64,000 nt of DNA from Marinobacter arenosus. Its GTDB lineage: Bacteria; Pseudomonadota; Gammaproteobacteria; Pseudomonadales; Oleiphilaceae. The notes beneath the pieces are model-generated. The model made no database searches. It was not told the DNA's origin and saw only the letters and a list, made by a program, of their open reading frames with translations. Both the position numbers and the translations under genes were made by a program. This document shows, one piece after another, positions 1 to 8,722 of this stretch (the stretch's first letter is position 1; each line of letters begins with the position of its first letter). Location: positions 992,001 through 1,056,000 of the forward strand of contig NZ_JAHVAO010000001.1 of assembly GCF_019264345.1 (NCBI RefSeq), given 5' to 3'.

Positions 1-147
1 CTGTCCATGCAGGACTCTTCTCCGCTTGGCTTTACCTGAAGAGGGTTTCAGGGTCGAAAGTCTGACGCCTTAGCGCCTTTTAACGGAGGCTTCGCAAGAT
101 CCGTACCACTCCTTACCCGATTTCCCCGAGCTTTCTCCCGGTGTCGC

Positions 148-176
148 CTGACGTTCCTTCTCAGATACGGTATCCT
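148..176 (+). promoter_or_regulatory. Candidate sigma-70 promoter for upp
   Basis: A CTGACG box (148-153) and a TATCCT box (171-176) are separated by 17 bases, about 55 bases before the upp start codon. The match is moderate. I see no gene in bases 1-147: the short frames there have no recognisable product, and I cannot tell what ends to the left. Confidence 0.35.
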
Positions 177-235
177 TGCGCCATTTGAACGCGCTGCAAA
201 ACCACGACAGATCAACCAGAGACACAGGTGACCCC

Positions 236-874
236 ATGCCAATCCACGAGGTTAAACACCCCCTGATCCGACACAAACTTGGCCTGATGCGCCGGGCGGA
301 CATCAGCACCAAGAATTTTCGTGAACTGGCACAGGAGGTTGGCGCCCTGCTGACTTACGAAGCCACCAAGGATTTCAATCTTCAGGAGAAAACCATTGAG
401 GGTTGGGCCGGCCCGGTCAACGTCGAACAGATCCACGGCAAGAAAATCACCATCGTTCCTATCCTGCGAGCCGGGCTGGGGATGCTGGATGGCGTTCTGA
501 GTCTGATCCCGGTCGCCCGCGTGAGCGTGGTTGGCCAGATCCGCAACGAAGAGACGCTTGAGGCCAGCACCTACCTGGAAAAGCTGGTCGGTGAGCTGGA
601 TCAGCGCATGGCACTGATCGTGGATCCGATGCTGGCCACCGGCGGCTCAATGATCTCCACGATCGACCTCCTGAAAAAAGCGGGCAGCACTGAAATCCGT
701 GCACTGGTATTGGTTGCAGCACCAGAGGGCGTCGACAAGGTGCTTGAGAAGCATCCTGACGTCTCTATCTATACCGCCTCAGTTGACGAGCGCCTGAACG
801 AGAAAGGCTACATCCTGCCTGGCCTTGGCGATGCCGGCGACAAGATTTTCGGCACCAAACAGAAGGACGTCTGA
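236..874 (+). CDS. upp: Uracil phosphoribosyltransferase
   Basis: Salvages uracil by joining it to PRPP to give UMP in the cytosol. The 212-residue protein has the usual family length and carries the PRPP-binding loop ([10 protein letters not shown], about residues 130-140) and the C-terminal uracil-binding stretch ([12 protein letters not shown]). The ATG at 236 is chosen because [11 protein letters not shown] is the normal UPRTase N-terminus and an AGGTG sequence precedes it; the upstream in-frame ATG at 176 would add 20 unrelated residues. It ends two bases before uraA, so the two genes are almost certainly co-transcribed. Confidence 0.96.
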   Translation: MPIHEVKHPLIRHKLGLMRRADISTKNFRELAQEVGALLTYEATKDFNLQEKTIEGWAGPVNVEQIHGKKITIVPILRAGLGMLDGVLSLIPVARVSVVGQIRNEETLEASTYLEKLVGELDQRMALIVDPMLATGGSMISTIDLLKKAGSTEIRALVLVAAPEGVDKVLEKHPDVSIYTASVDERLNEKGYILPGLGDAGDKIFGTKQKDV

Positions 875-876
875 AC

Positions 877-2133
877 ATGCAGGATCATAGCAACGACCCG
901 GTCTGGAAACAGGCCATCGCCGGCTCGCAGATGCTTCTGGTCGCATTTGGCGCCCTGGTACTGATGCCCCTGATCACCGGCCTCGACCCGAATGTCGCGC
1001 TCTTTACCGCCGGCCTCGGCACCCTCATCTTTCACGTCGTCACCGGCGGCCAGATCCCCATCTTCCTGGCATCGTCGTTCGCCTTTATTGCGCCGGTTAT
1101 CGCCTCCAAGGGCAAATTTGGCATGGAAGAAACCCTGGGTGGCCTGATGGCGGCCGGCATTCTCTACATCGCTCTCAGTGGCCTGGTGCGTCTCCGTGGC
1201 ACCGGCTTTGTCCGCGCCCTGCTGCCGCCCGTGGTGATCGGGCCGGTGATCATGACCATTGGCCTGGGCCTCGCCCCGGTCGCCGTCCACATGGCCTCAG
1301 GCCGCACCGGAGATGGAGCAACCCAGCTAATCCCCTACGACACCGCCATCTGGATCGCGATGACTTCCCTGGCCGTGACCATTGTCATGTCGGTCTGGGC
1401 CAAGGGCATCTTCCGCCTGATTCCGATCATGTTCGGAGTCATCACCGGGTACGTGCTCTCCGCCTTCGCCGGCATTGTCGACACTACGCCTATCCAGGAA
1501 GCCGCGTGGCTGGCCATGCCAAAATTTGTCGCGCCGGAGTTCAGCTGGGGCGCGGTCCTGTTCATGATTCCGGTTGCCATCGCGCCGGCCATTGAGCACA
1601 TCGGCGACGTGCTGGCCATCGGTAACGTCACCCGCAAGAACTACCTTGAAAAGCCCGGCCTGCACCGCACCCTCCTTGGCGACGGCCTGGCAACCAGCGC
1701 AGCCTCCCTGCTCGGTGGGCCACCCAACACCACCTATTCGGAAGTCACCGGTGCAGTCATGCTGACCAAGAACTTCAACCCGAAGGTCATGTGGTGGGCC
1801 GCCGTTGTCGCCATTATTCTGGCGTTCGTGGGCAAGTTCGGCGCAGCCCTGCAGACCATTCCGGTTCCGGTCATGGGTGGCATCCTGTGCCTGCTGTTCG
1901 GCTCCATTGCCGTCGTGGGCCTCAACACCCTGATTCGCCACCAGGTTGACCTTGCCCAGTCCCGCAACCTGGTGATCGTTGGCGTCACTCTGGTGTTCGG
2001 CATTGGTGGAATGGTGCTGGGGCATCTCGAGGGCATTGCCCTGTGTGCGGTCGCCGCCATCATCCTGAACCTGATCCTGCCCGGCAGTCGCGAGGCATGG
2101 GGCAAAGCGATCTATGAGCAGCAAACCGACTGA
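877..2133 (+). CDS. uraA: Uracil permease, NCS2 family
   Basis: Inner-membrane uracil:proton symporter of the nucleobase-ascorbate transporter family. The 418-residue protein is hydrophobic almost throughout, with many predicted membrane spans. It contains the NCS2 signature around residues 235-290 (AIEHIGDVLAIG, then GPPNTTYSEVTGA) that forms the substrate site. It starts two bases after upp, matching the uptake-plus-salvage pairing known from Pseudomonas and E. coli. Its 3' end overlaps the next gene by 20 bases. Confidence 0.95.
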   Translation: MQDHSNDPVWKQAIAGSQMLLVAFGALVLMPLITGLDPNVALFTAGLGTLIFHVVTGGQIPIFLASSFAFIAPVIASKGKFGMEETLGGLMAAGILYIALSGLVRLRGTGFVRALLPPVVIGPVIMTIGLGLAPVAVHMASGRTGDGATQLIPYDTAIWIAMTSLAVTIVMSVWAKGIFRLIPIMFGVITGYVLSAFAGIVDTTPIQEAAWLAMPKFVAPEFSWGAVLFMIPVAIAPAIEHIGDVLAIGNVTRKNYLEKPGLHRTLLGDGLATSAASLLGGPPNTTYSEVTGAVMLTKNFNPKVMWWAAVVAIILAFVGKFGAALQTIPVPVMGGILCLLFGSIAVVGLNTLIRHQVDLAQSRNLVIVGVTLVFGIGGMVLGHLEGIALCAVAAIILNLILPGSREAWGKAIYEQQTD

Positions 2134-2968
2134 CAGCTCGGGCATAAGCTTCACTGCCCTCTACACCGGTGCCGTCTGGCACCGGTACGGGCTTTCCGAC
2201 GATACCCTCGCCACCCGAGAGGGGCGTTGGCTCTATCACCTGATGACGCCCTTCGAAGCCGCCAGCAAGGCTGCCATCGGGGGCAACATCCGAACCTTCC
2301 TGCTTCAGCGCCACCTGATCATCGACCACCTGATTGACCGGGCCATCACCGACCAGGGAATCGGCCAGGTACTTGAGATCGCCTGTGGCATGTCCCCCCG
2401 GGGTATTCGCCTGCGCAAACGACACCCCCGTATCCACATGGTCGAGGCCGACCTGCCGGACATGGCCGGTCGCAAGGCCCTGCGCCTGCTCGCCACGGGC
2501 CGGCTGGGAGACCACCATCAGGTCACACCGATCGATATCCTGGCCGAGCATGGCGAGTACCAACTGGAGCAGGTCATTGATCGGGTCTTCGACAACGCCA
2601 GGCCGGTGATTATCATTACCGAGGGGCTGACCAGTTACTTCTCGCTGGCTGTAATCAGTGACTTCTGGCGGCGTCTGGCTGGCGCCATGGCAAAGCGTCC
2701 CGGCTCGGTTTACCTGTCCGAGAGCTACTACCGGCCGAAACAGCCACTGCTGGACGGCACCCTGAGAGCGCTCGGCACAGCCCTTGGCGCGGCCACACGA
2801 AGCGAGGTGTCGTTCCACTTCCGGAATGACGACGAGGCGCGCGACCATTTCCTTTCATGCGGGTTTGGCTCAACCAAGGTCCATGATCCACGGTCCTGGT
2901 ATGGGACGCTGCCGATTCCGGAAAGTCGTGGCGAGCCGATGGTTCGGGTACTCGAAGCCCACTCTTGA
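2114..2968 (+). CDS. Class I SAM-dependent methyltransferase, leucine carboxyl methyltransferase (LCM) type
   Basis: Predicted SAM-dependent methyltransferase of 284 residues. The fold is suggested by motif I-like VLEIACGMSPRG (about residue 90), an acidic VEADLPDM stretch after the second strand, and TEGLTSYF (about residue 170), which resembles the (A/T)EGLLxYL signature of LCM/PPM-type enzymes. The substrate is unknown; bacterial LCM relatives act on varied small molecules and proteins. It overlaps the end of uraA by 20 bases and so probably belongs to the upp-uraA transcript, although no link to pyrimidines is obvious. It converges on flhB with a 46-base gap. Confidence 0.75.
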   Translation: MSSKPTDSSGISFTALYTGAVWHRYGLSDDTLATREGRWLYHLMTPFEAASKAAIGGNIRTFLLQRHLIIDHLIDRAITDQGIGQVLEIACGMSPRGIRLRKRHPRIHMVEADLPDMAGRKALRLLATGRLGDHHQVTPIDILAEHGEYQLEQVIDRVFDNARPVIIITEGLTSYFSLAVISDFWRRLAGAMAKRPGSVYLSESYYRPKQPLLDGTLRALGTALGAATRSEVSFHFRNDDEARDHFLSCGFGSTKVHDPRSWYGTLPIPESRGEPMVRVLEAHS

Positions 2969-3014
2969 GATCACCACCTCCCCCCAGGCTTACAGGTCAG
3001 ATGCGGAAGGCAAG

Positions 3015-4151
3015 CTAGATATCCCGCCGAAGATCAGAAGGAATCGGTAGGTCAGGCATGCCCGGTTTCGGCCCACGCCCCTTGCGGAACTGGCGGAGCT
3101 GGAACACGTATGCGAGTACCTGGGCGATGGCCATGTAGAGGCCGTCGGGAATCTCTTCGCCGATATCGGTGTTGTGGTAGACCGCCCGGGTCAGGGGCGG
3201 CGTGCGGAGGACTTCCACCTTGTGCTCGCGGGCAATCTCCATGATCTTGAACGCGACTTCGTCAGCGCCCTTGGCCACCACGACCGGCGCCCCCATGGCT
3301 GACTGGTCGTACTTCAGCGCCACGGCGTAATGGGTCGGGTTGGTGATGACCACGTCCGCGGTGGGTACATCCTGCATCATGCGACGCTGGGCCATTTCGC
3401 GCTGCAGCTGGCGAATCCTGCCTTTGACTTCCGGCTTACCCTCGGTGTCCTTGAACTCGTCCTTGACCTCCTGCTTGGTCATTCGAAGCTTTTTCTGATG
3501 GTCGTAAATCTGGAACGGCACATCGATCAGGGCAATGATGATGGTCGCGCAGGACAGCAGGAAAAAGCTCCAGCCGAGCGTCCAGAGCACGTGCTCCATC
3601 GCCGGAACCGCGGGCTCTTCGGCAATACTCAGGAGATCCTCGGTTCTGAGGTCCAGGATCAGGACCGCAAGGGCCATGACCAGACTGACCTTGGCAATGG
3701 CCTTGACCAGCTCCACCAGTGAGCGCGCGGAGAACATTCGGCCAAGACCCTTGATCGGGTCCATCCGGTTCAGTTTCGGCGTGATTGCCTTGCCACTGAA
3801 CAGTAGACCACCAATGCCGATAGACCCGAAGATGGCGGCGATCAACAGCACAACCAGGATGGGAGACAGGGCCCAGGCAGCCTCCTTGGCGGAGGCAATG
3901 AGCTGGACACTCATGTGCCGGGTATCGAAGATCGCCGAGCGCTCAAGCACGAAACTGTCGCGCATGATGCCTTCAAGCGTCGCACCAAGGCTGGTGCCGA
4001 ACATCAGCAAGCCGCCAGCCCCCGCCATCAGAACCGCCATGGTAGCGAGCTCACGGGAACGGGCCGTCTGCCCCTCCTCCTTGGCTTTCTCAAGCCTTCG
4101 GGGCGTGGCCTCTTCCGTTTTTTCCTGGCTGTTGTCGTTCTCTTCGGCCAT
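3015..4151 (-). CDS. flhB: Flagellar export apparatus switch protein FlhB
   Basis: Export-gate protein that switches substrate class from rod/hook to filament. The 378-residue protein has a charged N-terminus (EKTEEATPRRLEKAKEEGQ), four membrane spans between about residues 35 and 210, and a cytoplasmic domain with the autocleavage motif NPTH at residues 271-274 (cleavage between N and P). It is the last gene of the flagellar cluster, 25 bases after fliR. flhA, which often follows in relatives, is absent: the next gene is the convergent methyltransferase. Confidence 0.97.
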   Translation of the reverse strand: MAEENDNSQEKTEEATPRRLEKAKEEGQTARSRELATMAVLMAGAGGLLMFGTSLGATLEGIMRDSFVLERSAIFDTRHMSVQLIASAKEAAWALSPILVVLLIAAIFGSIGIGGLLFSGKAITPKLNRMDPIKGLGRMFSARSLVELVKAIAKVSLVMALAVLILDLRTEDLLSIAEEPAVPAMEHVLWTLGWSFFLLSCATIIIALIDVPFQIYDHQKKLRMTKQEVKDEFKDTEGKPEVKGRIRQLQREMAQRRMMQDVPTADVVITNPTHYAVALKYDQSAMGAPVVVAKGADEVAFKIMEIAREHKVEVLRTPPLTRAVYHNTDIGEEIPDGLYMAIAQVLAYVFQLRQFRKGRGPKPGMPDLPIPSDLRRDI

Positions 4152-4176
4152 GGCTCAGCGTCTTTGGGGTTGGTGC

Positions 4177-4962
4177 CTAGGGCTGGCCCTGCAACTGCCG
4201 CATGAAATCAAAGGTCTCCCGCGTATACTGGTCAAAGTGCGGCAGAAAGTTGGCGTGCAGGACCCATATCGCAAACAATCCAAAAATCAGGCCAATCGGG
4301 AAACCCAGGGCGAAAATGTTCATCTGGGGCGCCGCCCGGGTGGTTACACCAAAGGAGATGGTGACGATCAGCACCGCCGTCACCGCCGGTAGGGCCAGCA
4401 GCATGGCGGAGGCAAACATCCAGCTGATGCGGTGCGCCAGTTCCCAGATACCGCCCTGTCCCAGGCCCTCAAGACCGATCGGCAGGGTGCGGAAACTTTC
4501 GATGAACACTTCGAAGGCCGCAAGATGCCCGTTCATGGCCAGGAACAGCAGGGTAATCGTGATGGTGTAGATCTGGGACAGCACCGGAACGTTGACGCCG
4601 TTGGCCGGATCCACCATGGAGGCGAAGCCGAGGCCCATCTGCATTGCAATCATCTGGCCGGCCACGACAAAAAGCTGCCACAGGGCGGTGAGCGCAAAAC
4701 CAAGACCGACGCCGATCAGGATCTGCTGCAGGGTGATCACCACGGCATCGGCACTGAGGGCTTCCACCTGAGGTACCGGCGGAATCAATGGAACGATGAG
4801 AATGGTCATCAGCAAGGCGAGCCCCAGGCGAACACGGGCCGGGACCAGCTGGGTGCCGAAGATGGGGATCACCATCAGGAAGCTGGCAATGCGGAACAGG
4901 GGCCAGAGGTGCTGGCCTACCCACTGCCCAAGGAGATCCGCACTGAACTCGGCTGGTATCAT
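4177..4962 (-). CDS. fliR: Flagellar biosynthesis protein FliR
   Basis: Membrane component of the flagellar type III export gate, where it assembles with FliP and FliQ. The 261-residue, strongly hydrophobic sequence matches the family length. It shows the typical N-terminus (FRIASFLMVIPIFGTQLVPARVR) and a conserved QMGLGFASMVDP segment near the middle. It starts three bases after the fliQ stop, within the tight fliOPQR-flhB run. Confidence 0.96.
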   Translation of the reverse strand: MIPAEFSADLLGQWVGQHLWPLFRIASFLMVIPIFGTQLVPARVRLGLALLMTILIVPLIPPVPQVEALSADAVVITLQQILIGVGLGFALTALWQLFVVAGQMIAMQMGLGFASMVDPANGVNVPVLSQIYTITITLLFLAMNGHLAAFEVFIESFRTLPIGLEGLGQGGIWELAHRISWMFASAMLLALPAVTAVLIVTISFGVTTRAAPQMNIFALGFPIGLIFGLFAIWVLHANFLPHFDQYTRETFDFMRQLQGQP

Positions 4963-4965
4963 CCG

Positions 4966-5235
4966 TCAGCCGATCAGGTAGGGAATGCTGGAAATCAGCC
5001 GGTTGGCGTGATCCAGGAGCTGGGTCAGCATCCACGGCCCCATGACGATGATGACGATCAGGGTCACCAGCAGGCGCGGCAGGAAGCTGAGGGTCTGTTC
5101 GTTGATCTGGGTCGCCGCCTGGAAGGTACTGACCACCAGACCAATAACCAGCCCCGGCCCGATGATCACCGACGACAGCAACACGATCATCCAGAGCGCC
5201 TCGCGAAGAATATCGATAACGGTTTCCGGAGTCAT
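4966..5235 (-). CDS. fliQ: Flagellar biosynthesis protein FliQ
   Basis: Small 89-residue export-gate protein with two membrane spans. The N-terminus (MTPETVIDILREALWMIVLLS), the PGLVIGLVVSTFQAATQINEQTL segment spanning about residues 27-50, and the length are all typical of the family. It lies between fliP (8-base gap) and fliR (3-base gap), the conserved order in flagellar and type III secretion clusters. Confidence 0.96.
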   Translation of the reverse strand: MTPETVIDILREALWMIVLLSSVIIGPGLVIGLVVSTFQAATQINEQTLSFLPRLLVTLIVIIVMGPWMLTQLLDHANRLISSIPYLIG

Positions 5236-5243
5236 AACGCCCC

Positions 5244-6029
5244 CTATATTCCGTAACTGGCTGCCAGCGTTCCCATGATCAGGGCCCAGCCGTCCACCAG
5301 GACAAACAGCATGATCTTGAACGGCAGGGAAATGATGATCGGCGACAGCATCATCATACCCATGGCCATGAGGACGCTGGCCACCACCATATCGATGATC
5401 AGGAACGGGATGAACAGGATAAACCCAATCTGGAAAGCGGTTTTCAACTCACTGGTGACAAATGCAGGCATCAGTACCCAAAACGACACGTCGTCCGGAG
5501 TCTGGTACTGCTCATCCGCCATCCGCATGAACAGCGCCAGATCGCTTTCCCGGGTCTGCTCAAGCATGAACTTCTTGAACGGCTGGCTGGCCAGTTCCAC
5601 CGCTTCGAGGGATGTTACTTCCTCCTGGAGGTACGGTTGCAACCCCACCCGATTGGCTTCCTCCAGCACGGGCTTCATGATGAAGATACTCAGAAACAGC
5701 GCCAGCCCGAGCAGGATCTGGTTGGAAGGCGTGGCCTGTAAGCCCAGCGCCTGGCGAAGGATGGCGAACACCACAATGATGCGGGTGAACGAGGTCATCA
5801 TCATCAGCATCGCCGGCAGGAAGGTCAGCGCCGTCATCAGCGCCAGGATCTGCAGTGTTACCGAGTATTCCTGAACGCCCTCGCCTTCCCCGGGTTCGAC
5901 GGTGAAGGCGGGAATGCCGGGAATGCCGCTGGCGCCGCCAGCGTCCTGTGCCAGTGACACAGGCGCCCAGAACGTACCAAGCAACAGGATCAGAATCGGG
6001 AGAAACCGGTTGAACATCGGGGCAATCAT
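5244..6029 (-). CDS. fliP: Flagellar biosynthesis protein FliP
   Basis: Core export-gate protein. From the ATG at 6029 it is 261 residues, beginning with a signal-like hydrophobic segment ending in SLAQ. The FliP signatures follow: a [18 protein letters not shown] stretch, [15 protein letters not shown], and the C-terminal [17 protein letters not shown]. The ATG at 6029 is preferred because it lies four bases after the fliO stop; 6017 is also possible. The longer frame to 6071 would overlap fliO and adds a non-FliP N-terminus. Confidence 0.94.
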   Translation of the reverse strand: MIAPMFNRFLPILILLLGTFWAPVSLAQDAGGASGIPGIPAFTVEPGEGEGVQEYSVTLQILALMTALTFLPAMLMMMTSFTRIIVVFAILRQALGLQATPSNQILLGLALFLSIFIMKPVLEEANRVGLQPYLQEEVTSLEAVELASQPFKKFMLEQTRESDLALFMRMADEQYQTPDDVSFWVLMPAFVTSELKTAFQIGFILFIPFLIIDMVVASVLMAMGMMMLSPIIISLPFKIMLFVLVDGWALIMGTLAASYGI

Positions 6030-6033
6030 GGGC

Positions 6034-6480
6034 TCAATCGTTCCTTGTGGGCGAAGTCCAGGATTTGCCAATCATGCCTTGAAGCCCTCTGGCGAAATCG
6101 CCAGTGGGCGGATTACTGGCATCAACCACCGGCTCATCGAACACATGGAGCGTGCGGATCGTCGACGGTGTAATGCCCAGCAGCATCTGTTGGCCACCCA
6201 CCTCGATCAGCACCAGCCGCTCCCGCGCTCCCAGGGCCATCACCGAGACCACCTTGATGGCGTTGTTGTTCATGCCGGTCATGCCGTTCATGCGGCGAAT
6301 GATCCAGGCACAACCGTAGATAATCGCGATCACGGCCAGCAGTCCGATACCGAGGCTCACCAGCGTGCCCATGGTATCCGGAGCGCGAACCGGTGCAGAT
6401 TGCTCGGCCTTGACGGCCTCTTCCGCGAACACCGGGCTGGCCAGAAAAAGCACCGACAGCCCAACCAGCTTTGACCACAT
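6034..6480 (-). CDS. fliO: Flagellar biosynthesis protein FliO
   Basis: Bitopic membrane protein that helps assemble FliP into the export gate. The 148-residue protein starts at the ATG at 6480, one base after the fliN stop, with a signal-like segment ([14 protein letters not shown]). A second hydrophobic segment ([20 protein letters not shown]) is followed by RRMNG and a basic, beta-rich FliO domain ([21 protein letters not shown]). An upstream in-frame start would overlap fliN by 29 bases and is less likely. Confidence 0.93.
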   Translation of the reverse strand: MWSKLVGLSVLFLASPVFAEEAVKAEQSAPVRAPDTMGTLVSLGIGLLAVIAIIYGCAWIIRRMNGMTGMNNNAIKVVSVMALGARERLVLIEVGGQQMLLGITPSTIRTLHVFDEPVVDASNPPTGDFARGLQGMIGKSWTSPTRND

Positions 6481-6481
6481 G

Positions 6482-6976
6482 TTATTTCTGCAACCGTTTG
6501 ATGCGCTCACCGGGGCTGATCACGTCGGTCAGGCGGATACCAAACTTCTCGTTCACCATGACGACCTCACCGTGGGCGATCAGGGTGCCGTTGACCAGGA
6601 CATCCAGTGGTTCCCCGGCGAGCCGGTCGAGCTCGATCACCGAACCCTGGTTCAGTTGCAGCAGGTTACGGATCGGAATCTGGGTGTTGCCCACTTCCAT
6701 GGAGATGGTGACCGGAATGTCCAGGATCACGTCCATATCCGGGGCGGGCCCGGAGCCCTGTGAAGGCTGTCTTACGTGATCAAACTCCTCCATAGGAGCC
6801 GTCTGAACGTCGTCGTCCTTACCGGTCTCTCCGGCCTCTGCCATGGCAGCCGCCCACTCGTCCTCGGGGGAGCCCGTGTCGTCACTGTCGCCGGACTCTT
6901 CCATGGCCGCTTCCCACTCCGCTGCCAGCTTCTCGTCTTCGCTGAGCTGCTGCTCGTCTTTCTTGTCGTCAGCCAT
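6482..6976 (-). CDS. fliN: Flagellar motor switch protein FliN
   Basis: C-ring component. The 164-residue protein has a very acidic, Glu/Asp-rich N-terminal half (to about residue 85) and a C-terminal SpoA domain (DVILDIPVTISMEVGNTQIPI, then GEPLDVLVNGTLIAHGEVVMVN). That domain pairs with FliM and builds the cytoplasmic ring. The acidic extension is longer than in enteric FliN, as is common in pseudomonads and relatives. Its first bases overlap the 3' end of fliM by 8 bases, indicating translational coupling. Confidence 0.96.
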   Translation of the reverse strand: MADDKKDEQQLSEDEKLAAEWEAAMEESGDSDDTGSPEDEWAAAMAEAGETGKDDDVQTAPMEEFDHVRQPSQGSGPAPDMDVILDIPVTISMEVGNTQIPIRNLLQLNQGSVIELDRLAGEPLDVLVNGTLIAHGEVVMVNEKFGIRLTDVISPGERIKRLQK

Positions 6977-7967
6977 TGCGTCCCACCTTCAGTTGTTTCT
7001 TGACCTTGGGCAGCGATGCCCTTTCATGAATTCGCAGTGCCAGCTTTCCGTCTCGCGTCCCCATCGTGGCCTTGTAAATCGGAATGCCGTTTGCCGTCAC
7101 TGTGAGATATTCCGGGATTTCAACGGGAATGATGTCGCCGGCTTTCATCTTGGCGATCTCCCGCAGCGAGATACGGCGCCGGCAGACTGTGGTGTTCACC
7201 GGTACGTTGACGTCCTTGATATCTTCCTGCAGGGCGTTGACCCAGCGCTCGTCGACGTCATCAATGTCACTCTGAACACCAGCATCCAGCACATCCCGGA
7301 TGGGCTCGATCATCGAATACGGCAAGGCGAAATGCAGCTCTCCGCCACCGCCATCAAGCTCGATGTGAAACGTGCTGACCACCACGACTTCGCTCGGGCT
7401 GACAATGTTGGCCATGGCCGGGTTCACTTCCGAGCTGAGGTAGTCAAACTCCACTTTGAGGACCGCGTGCCAGGCCTCTTTCATGTCGTGGAAGACCTGG
7501 TCCAGCACCATCTGCACGATACGGGTCTCGGTCGGCGTGAATTCCCGCCCCTCGATCTTGGCGTGACGCCCTTCTCCACCGAAAAAATTGTCGACCAGCT
7601 TGAACACGAGCTTGGCGTCGAGAACGAACAGGGAGGTGCCACGCAACGGGCGCACCTTACAGAGGTTGAGACTGGTGGGTACGTACAGGGTGTGGATGTA
7701 CTCCCCGAACTTCATGATCTGCACGCCACCGGTGGACACATCGGCGTTGCGGCGCATCAGGTTGAACAGACTGATCCGGGTATAACGGGCAAAGCGCTCG
7801 TTGATCATCTCCAGGGTCGGCATCCGACCACGGACAATGCGATCCTGGCTGGCGAGGTCATAGGACTTTACGCCGGTGTCGTCCGTCTCTTCATAGGTAT
7901 CGATATCGCCATCGTCCACCCCATGAAGGAGGGCATCGATTTCGTCCTGTGACAACAAGTCCTGCAT
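6969..7967 (-). CDS. fliM: Flagellar motor switch protein FliM
   Basis: C-ring protein that binds phospho-CheY and sets the rotation direction. The 332-residue protein begins with the CheY-binding peptide (LLSQDEIDALLHG, residues 4-16). A CheC-like middle domain follows (RGTSLFVLDAKLVFKLVDNFFGG, about residues 110-130), then a C-terminal SpoA domain (VNTTVCRRRISLREIAKMKAGDIIP). It is 39 bases after fliL and overlaps fliN, so fliL-M-N-O-P-Q-R-flhB forms one transcription unit. Confidence 0.97.
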   Translation of the reverse strand: MQDLLSQDEIDALLHGVDDGDIDTYEETDDTGVKSYDLASQDRIVRGRMPTLEMINERFARYTRISLFNLMRRNADVSTGGVQIMKFGEYIHTLYVPTSLNLCKVRPLRGTSLFVLDAKLVFKLVDNFFGGEGRHAKIEGREFTPTETRIVQMVLDQVFHDMKEAWHAVLKVEFDYLSSEVNPAMANIVSPSEVVVVSTFHIELDGGGGELHFALPYSMIEPIRDVLDAGVQSDIDDVDERWVNALQEDIKDVNVPVNTTVCRRRISLREIAKMKAGDIIPVEIPEYLTVTANGIPIYKATMGTRDGKLALRIHERASLPKVKKQLKVGRNG

Positions 7968-8006
7968 AGTAGTCCTGCCCCTGAAATGCCTTGCCCGAGA
8001 TGGGTC

Positions 8007-8519
8007 CTATTGCACAACAAAATTTCTGAACAGCACCCGCTTGATCGCGGGCTCACCTTCCTGCTCAAGTACGGCGTTGACGGTCGTCAACATCTCGTCG
8101 GCCAGCCCCCGCCGTCCTTCCGGCGTCTGCAACCGATCGAATTTGCTGCCACCCAGCACCATGACCAGTTGGCTCCGGATCAGCGGCAGGTGCAACTGAG
8201 CCGCCGTTAGCGCCTGCGGGTCTGTCGCTTCCATTGCCAGGTGAACCTGGGCATACCGCTGGCGCCCCTCCGCCTGAACCGTCGTGACCAAGGCTTTTTC
8301 CAGCTCGACATAAGTACTGGGTACAAAGCTTTCTTCCACGGTCTCGTCGGTGCCTGCTCCCGCGTCTTCCTCCATGCCTGGCAAAGACCCACCCAGGAAC
8401 CAGAGCGTCCCCACAACGGAAAGCAGGACCGCCAGAGTGACGACCACCACCAACATGATGATGAGCTTCAGCTTGCCTTTCTTGGCGGGGGCCGCATCGG
8501 GCGCAGTATTTTCAGCCAT
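8007..8519 (-). CDS. fliL: Flagellar basal body-associated protein FliL
   Basis: Single-span inner-membrane protein that associates with the stator ring. The 170-residue protein has a short basic cytoplasmic N-terminus, a membrane segment at about residues 17-41 and a periplasmic domain (TYVELEKALVTTVQAEGRQRYAQVHLAME and the C-terminal KRVLFRNFVVQ). It is the first gene of the fliLMNOPQR-flhB unit, and a well-spaced sigma-54 promoter lies about 60 bases upstream. Confidence 0.95.
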   Translation of the reverse strand: MAENTAPDAAPAKKGKLKLIIMLVVVVTLAVLLSVVGTLWFLGGSLPGMEEDAGAGTDETVEESFVPSTYVELEKALVTTVQAEGRQRYAQVHLAMEATDPQALTAAQLHLPLIRSQLVMVLGGSKFDRLQTPEGRRGLADEMLTTVNAVLEQEGEPAIKRVLFRNFVVQ

Positions 8520-8580
8520 AGTATCCGCTTTGCCAGAATTTCGTCAGACGGAGTGATATTCCGCGACTTTTATGAGTTGA

Positions 8581-8598
8581 ATGCAAAGGATGGGCCAG
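8581..8598 (-). promoter_or_regulatory. Candidate sigma-54 promoter for the fliL operon
   Basis: Read on the minus strand the sequence is CTGGCCCATCCTTTGCAT. The -24 GG and -12 GC are exactly ten bases apart, which RpoN requires. The predicted start near 8571 gives a 5' leader of about 50 bases before fliL. Confidence 0.65.
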
Positions 8599-8702
8599 AA
8601 GCCCCATCCATCCCGTTCAGAACCGCAGTTTAGCGTTGCTCGGGAGGATGGGCAAAACAGTTTGGAGGGAAGTTTTTGAATGGATAGCGGTTTTCTGATG
8701 AG

Positions 8703-8720
8703 GCGTCACACCCGTGACGC
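8703..8720. repeat. Perfect inverted repeat just after fliK
   Basis: GCGTCAC and GTGACGC are separated by four bases and begin three bases beyond the fliK stop. There is no U-run on either strand, so it is not a classical terminator. It could be an mRNA 3'-end hairpin or a protein site. Confidence 0.5.
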
Positions 8721-8722
8721 GC

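Noticed and set aside
1..235. Short frames and a possible truncated gene at the left edge
   Set aside because: No frame reaches the edge with a recognisable C-terminus; only a promoter for upp is supportable.
1327..2154. 275-residue minus-strand frame opposite uraA
   Set aside because: Asp/Gly/His/Gln-rich with no motif; a typical antisense of a membrane protein gene.
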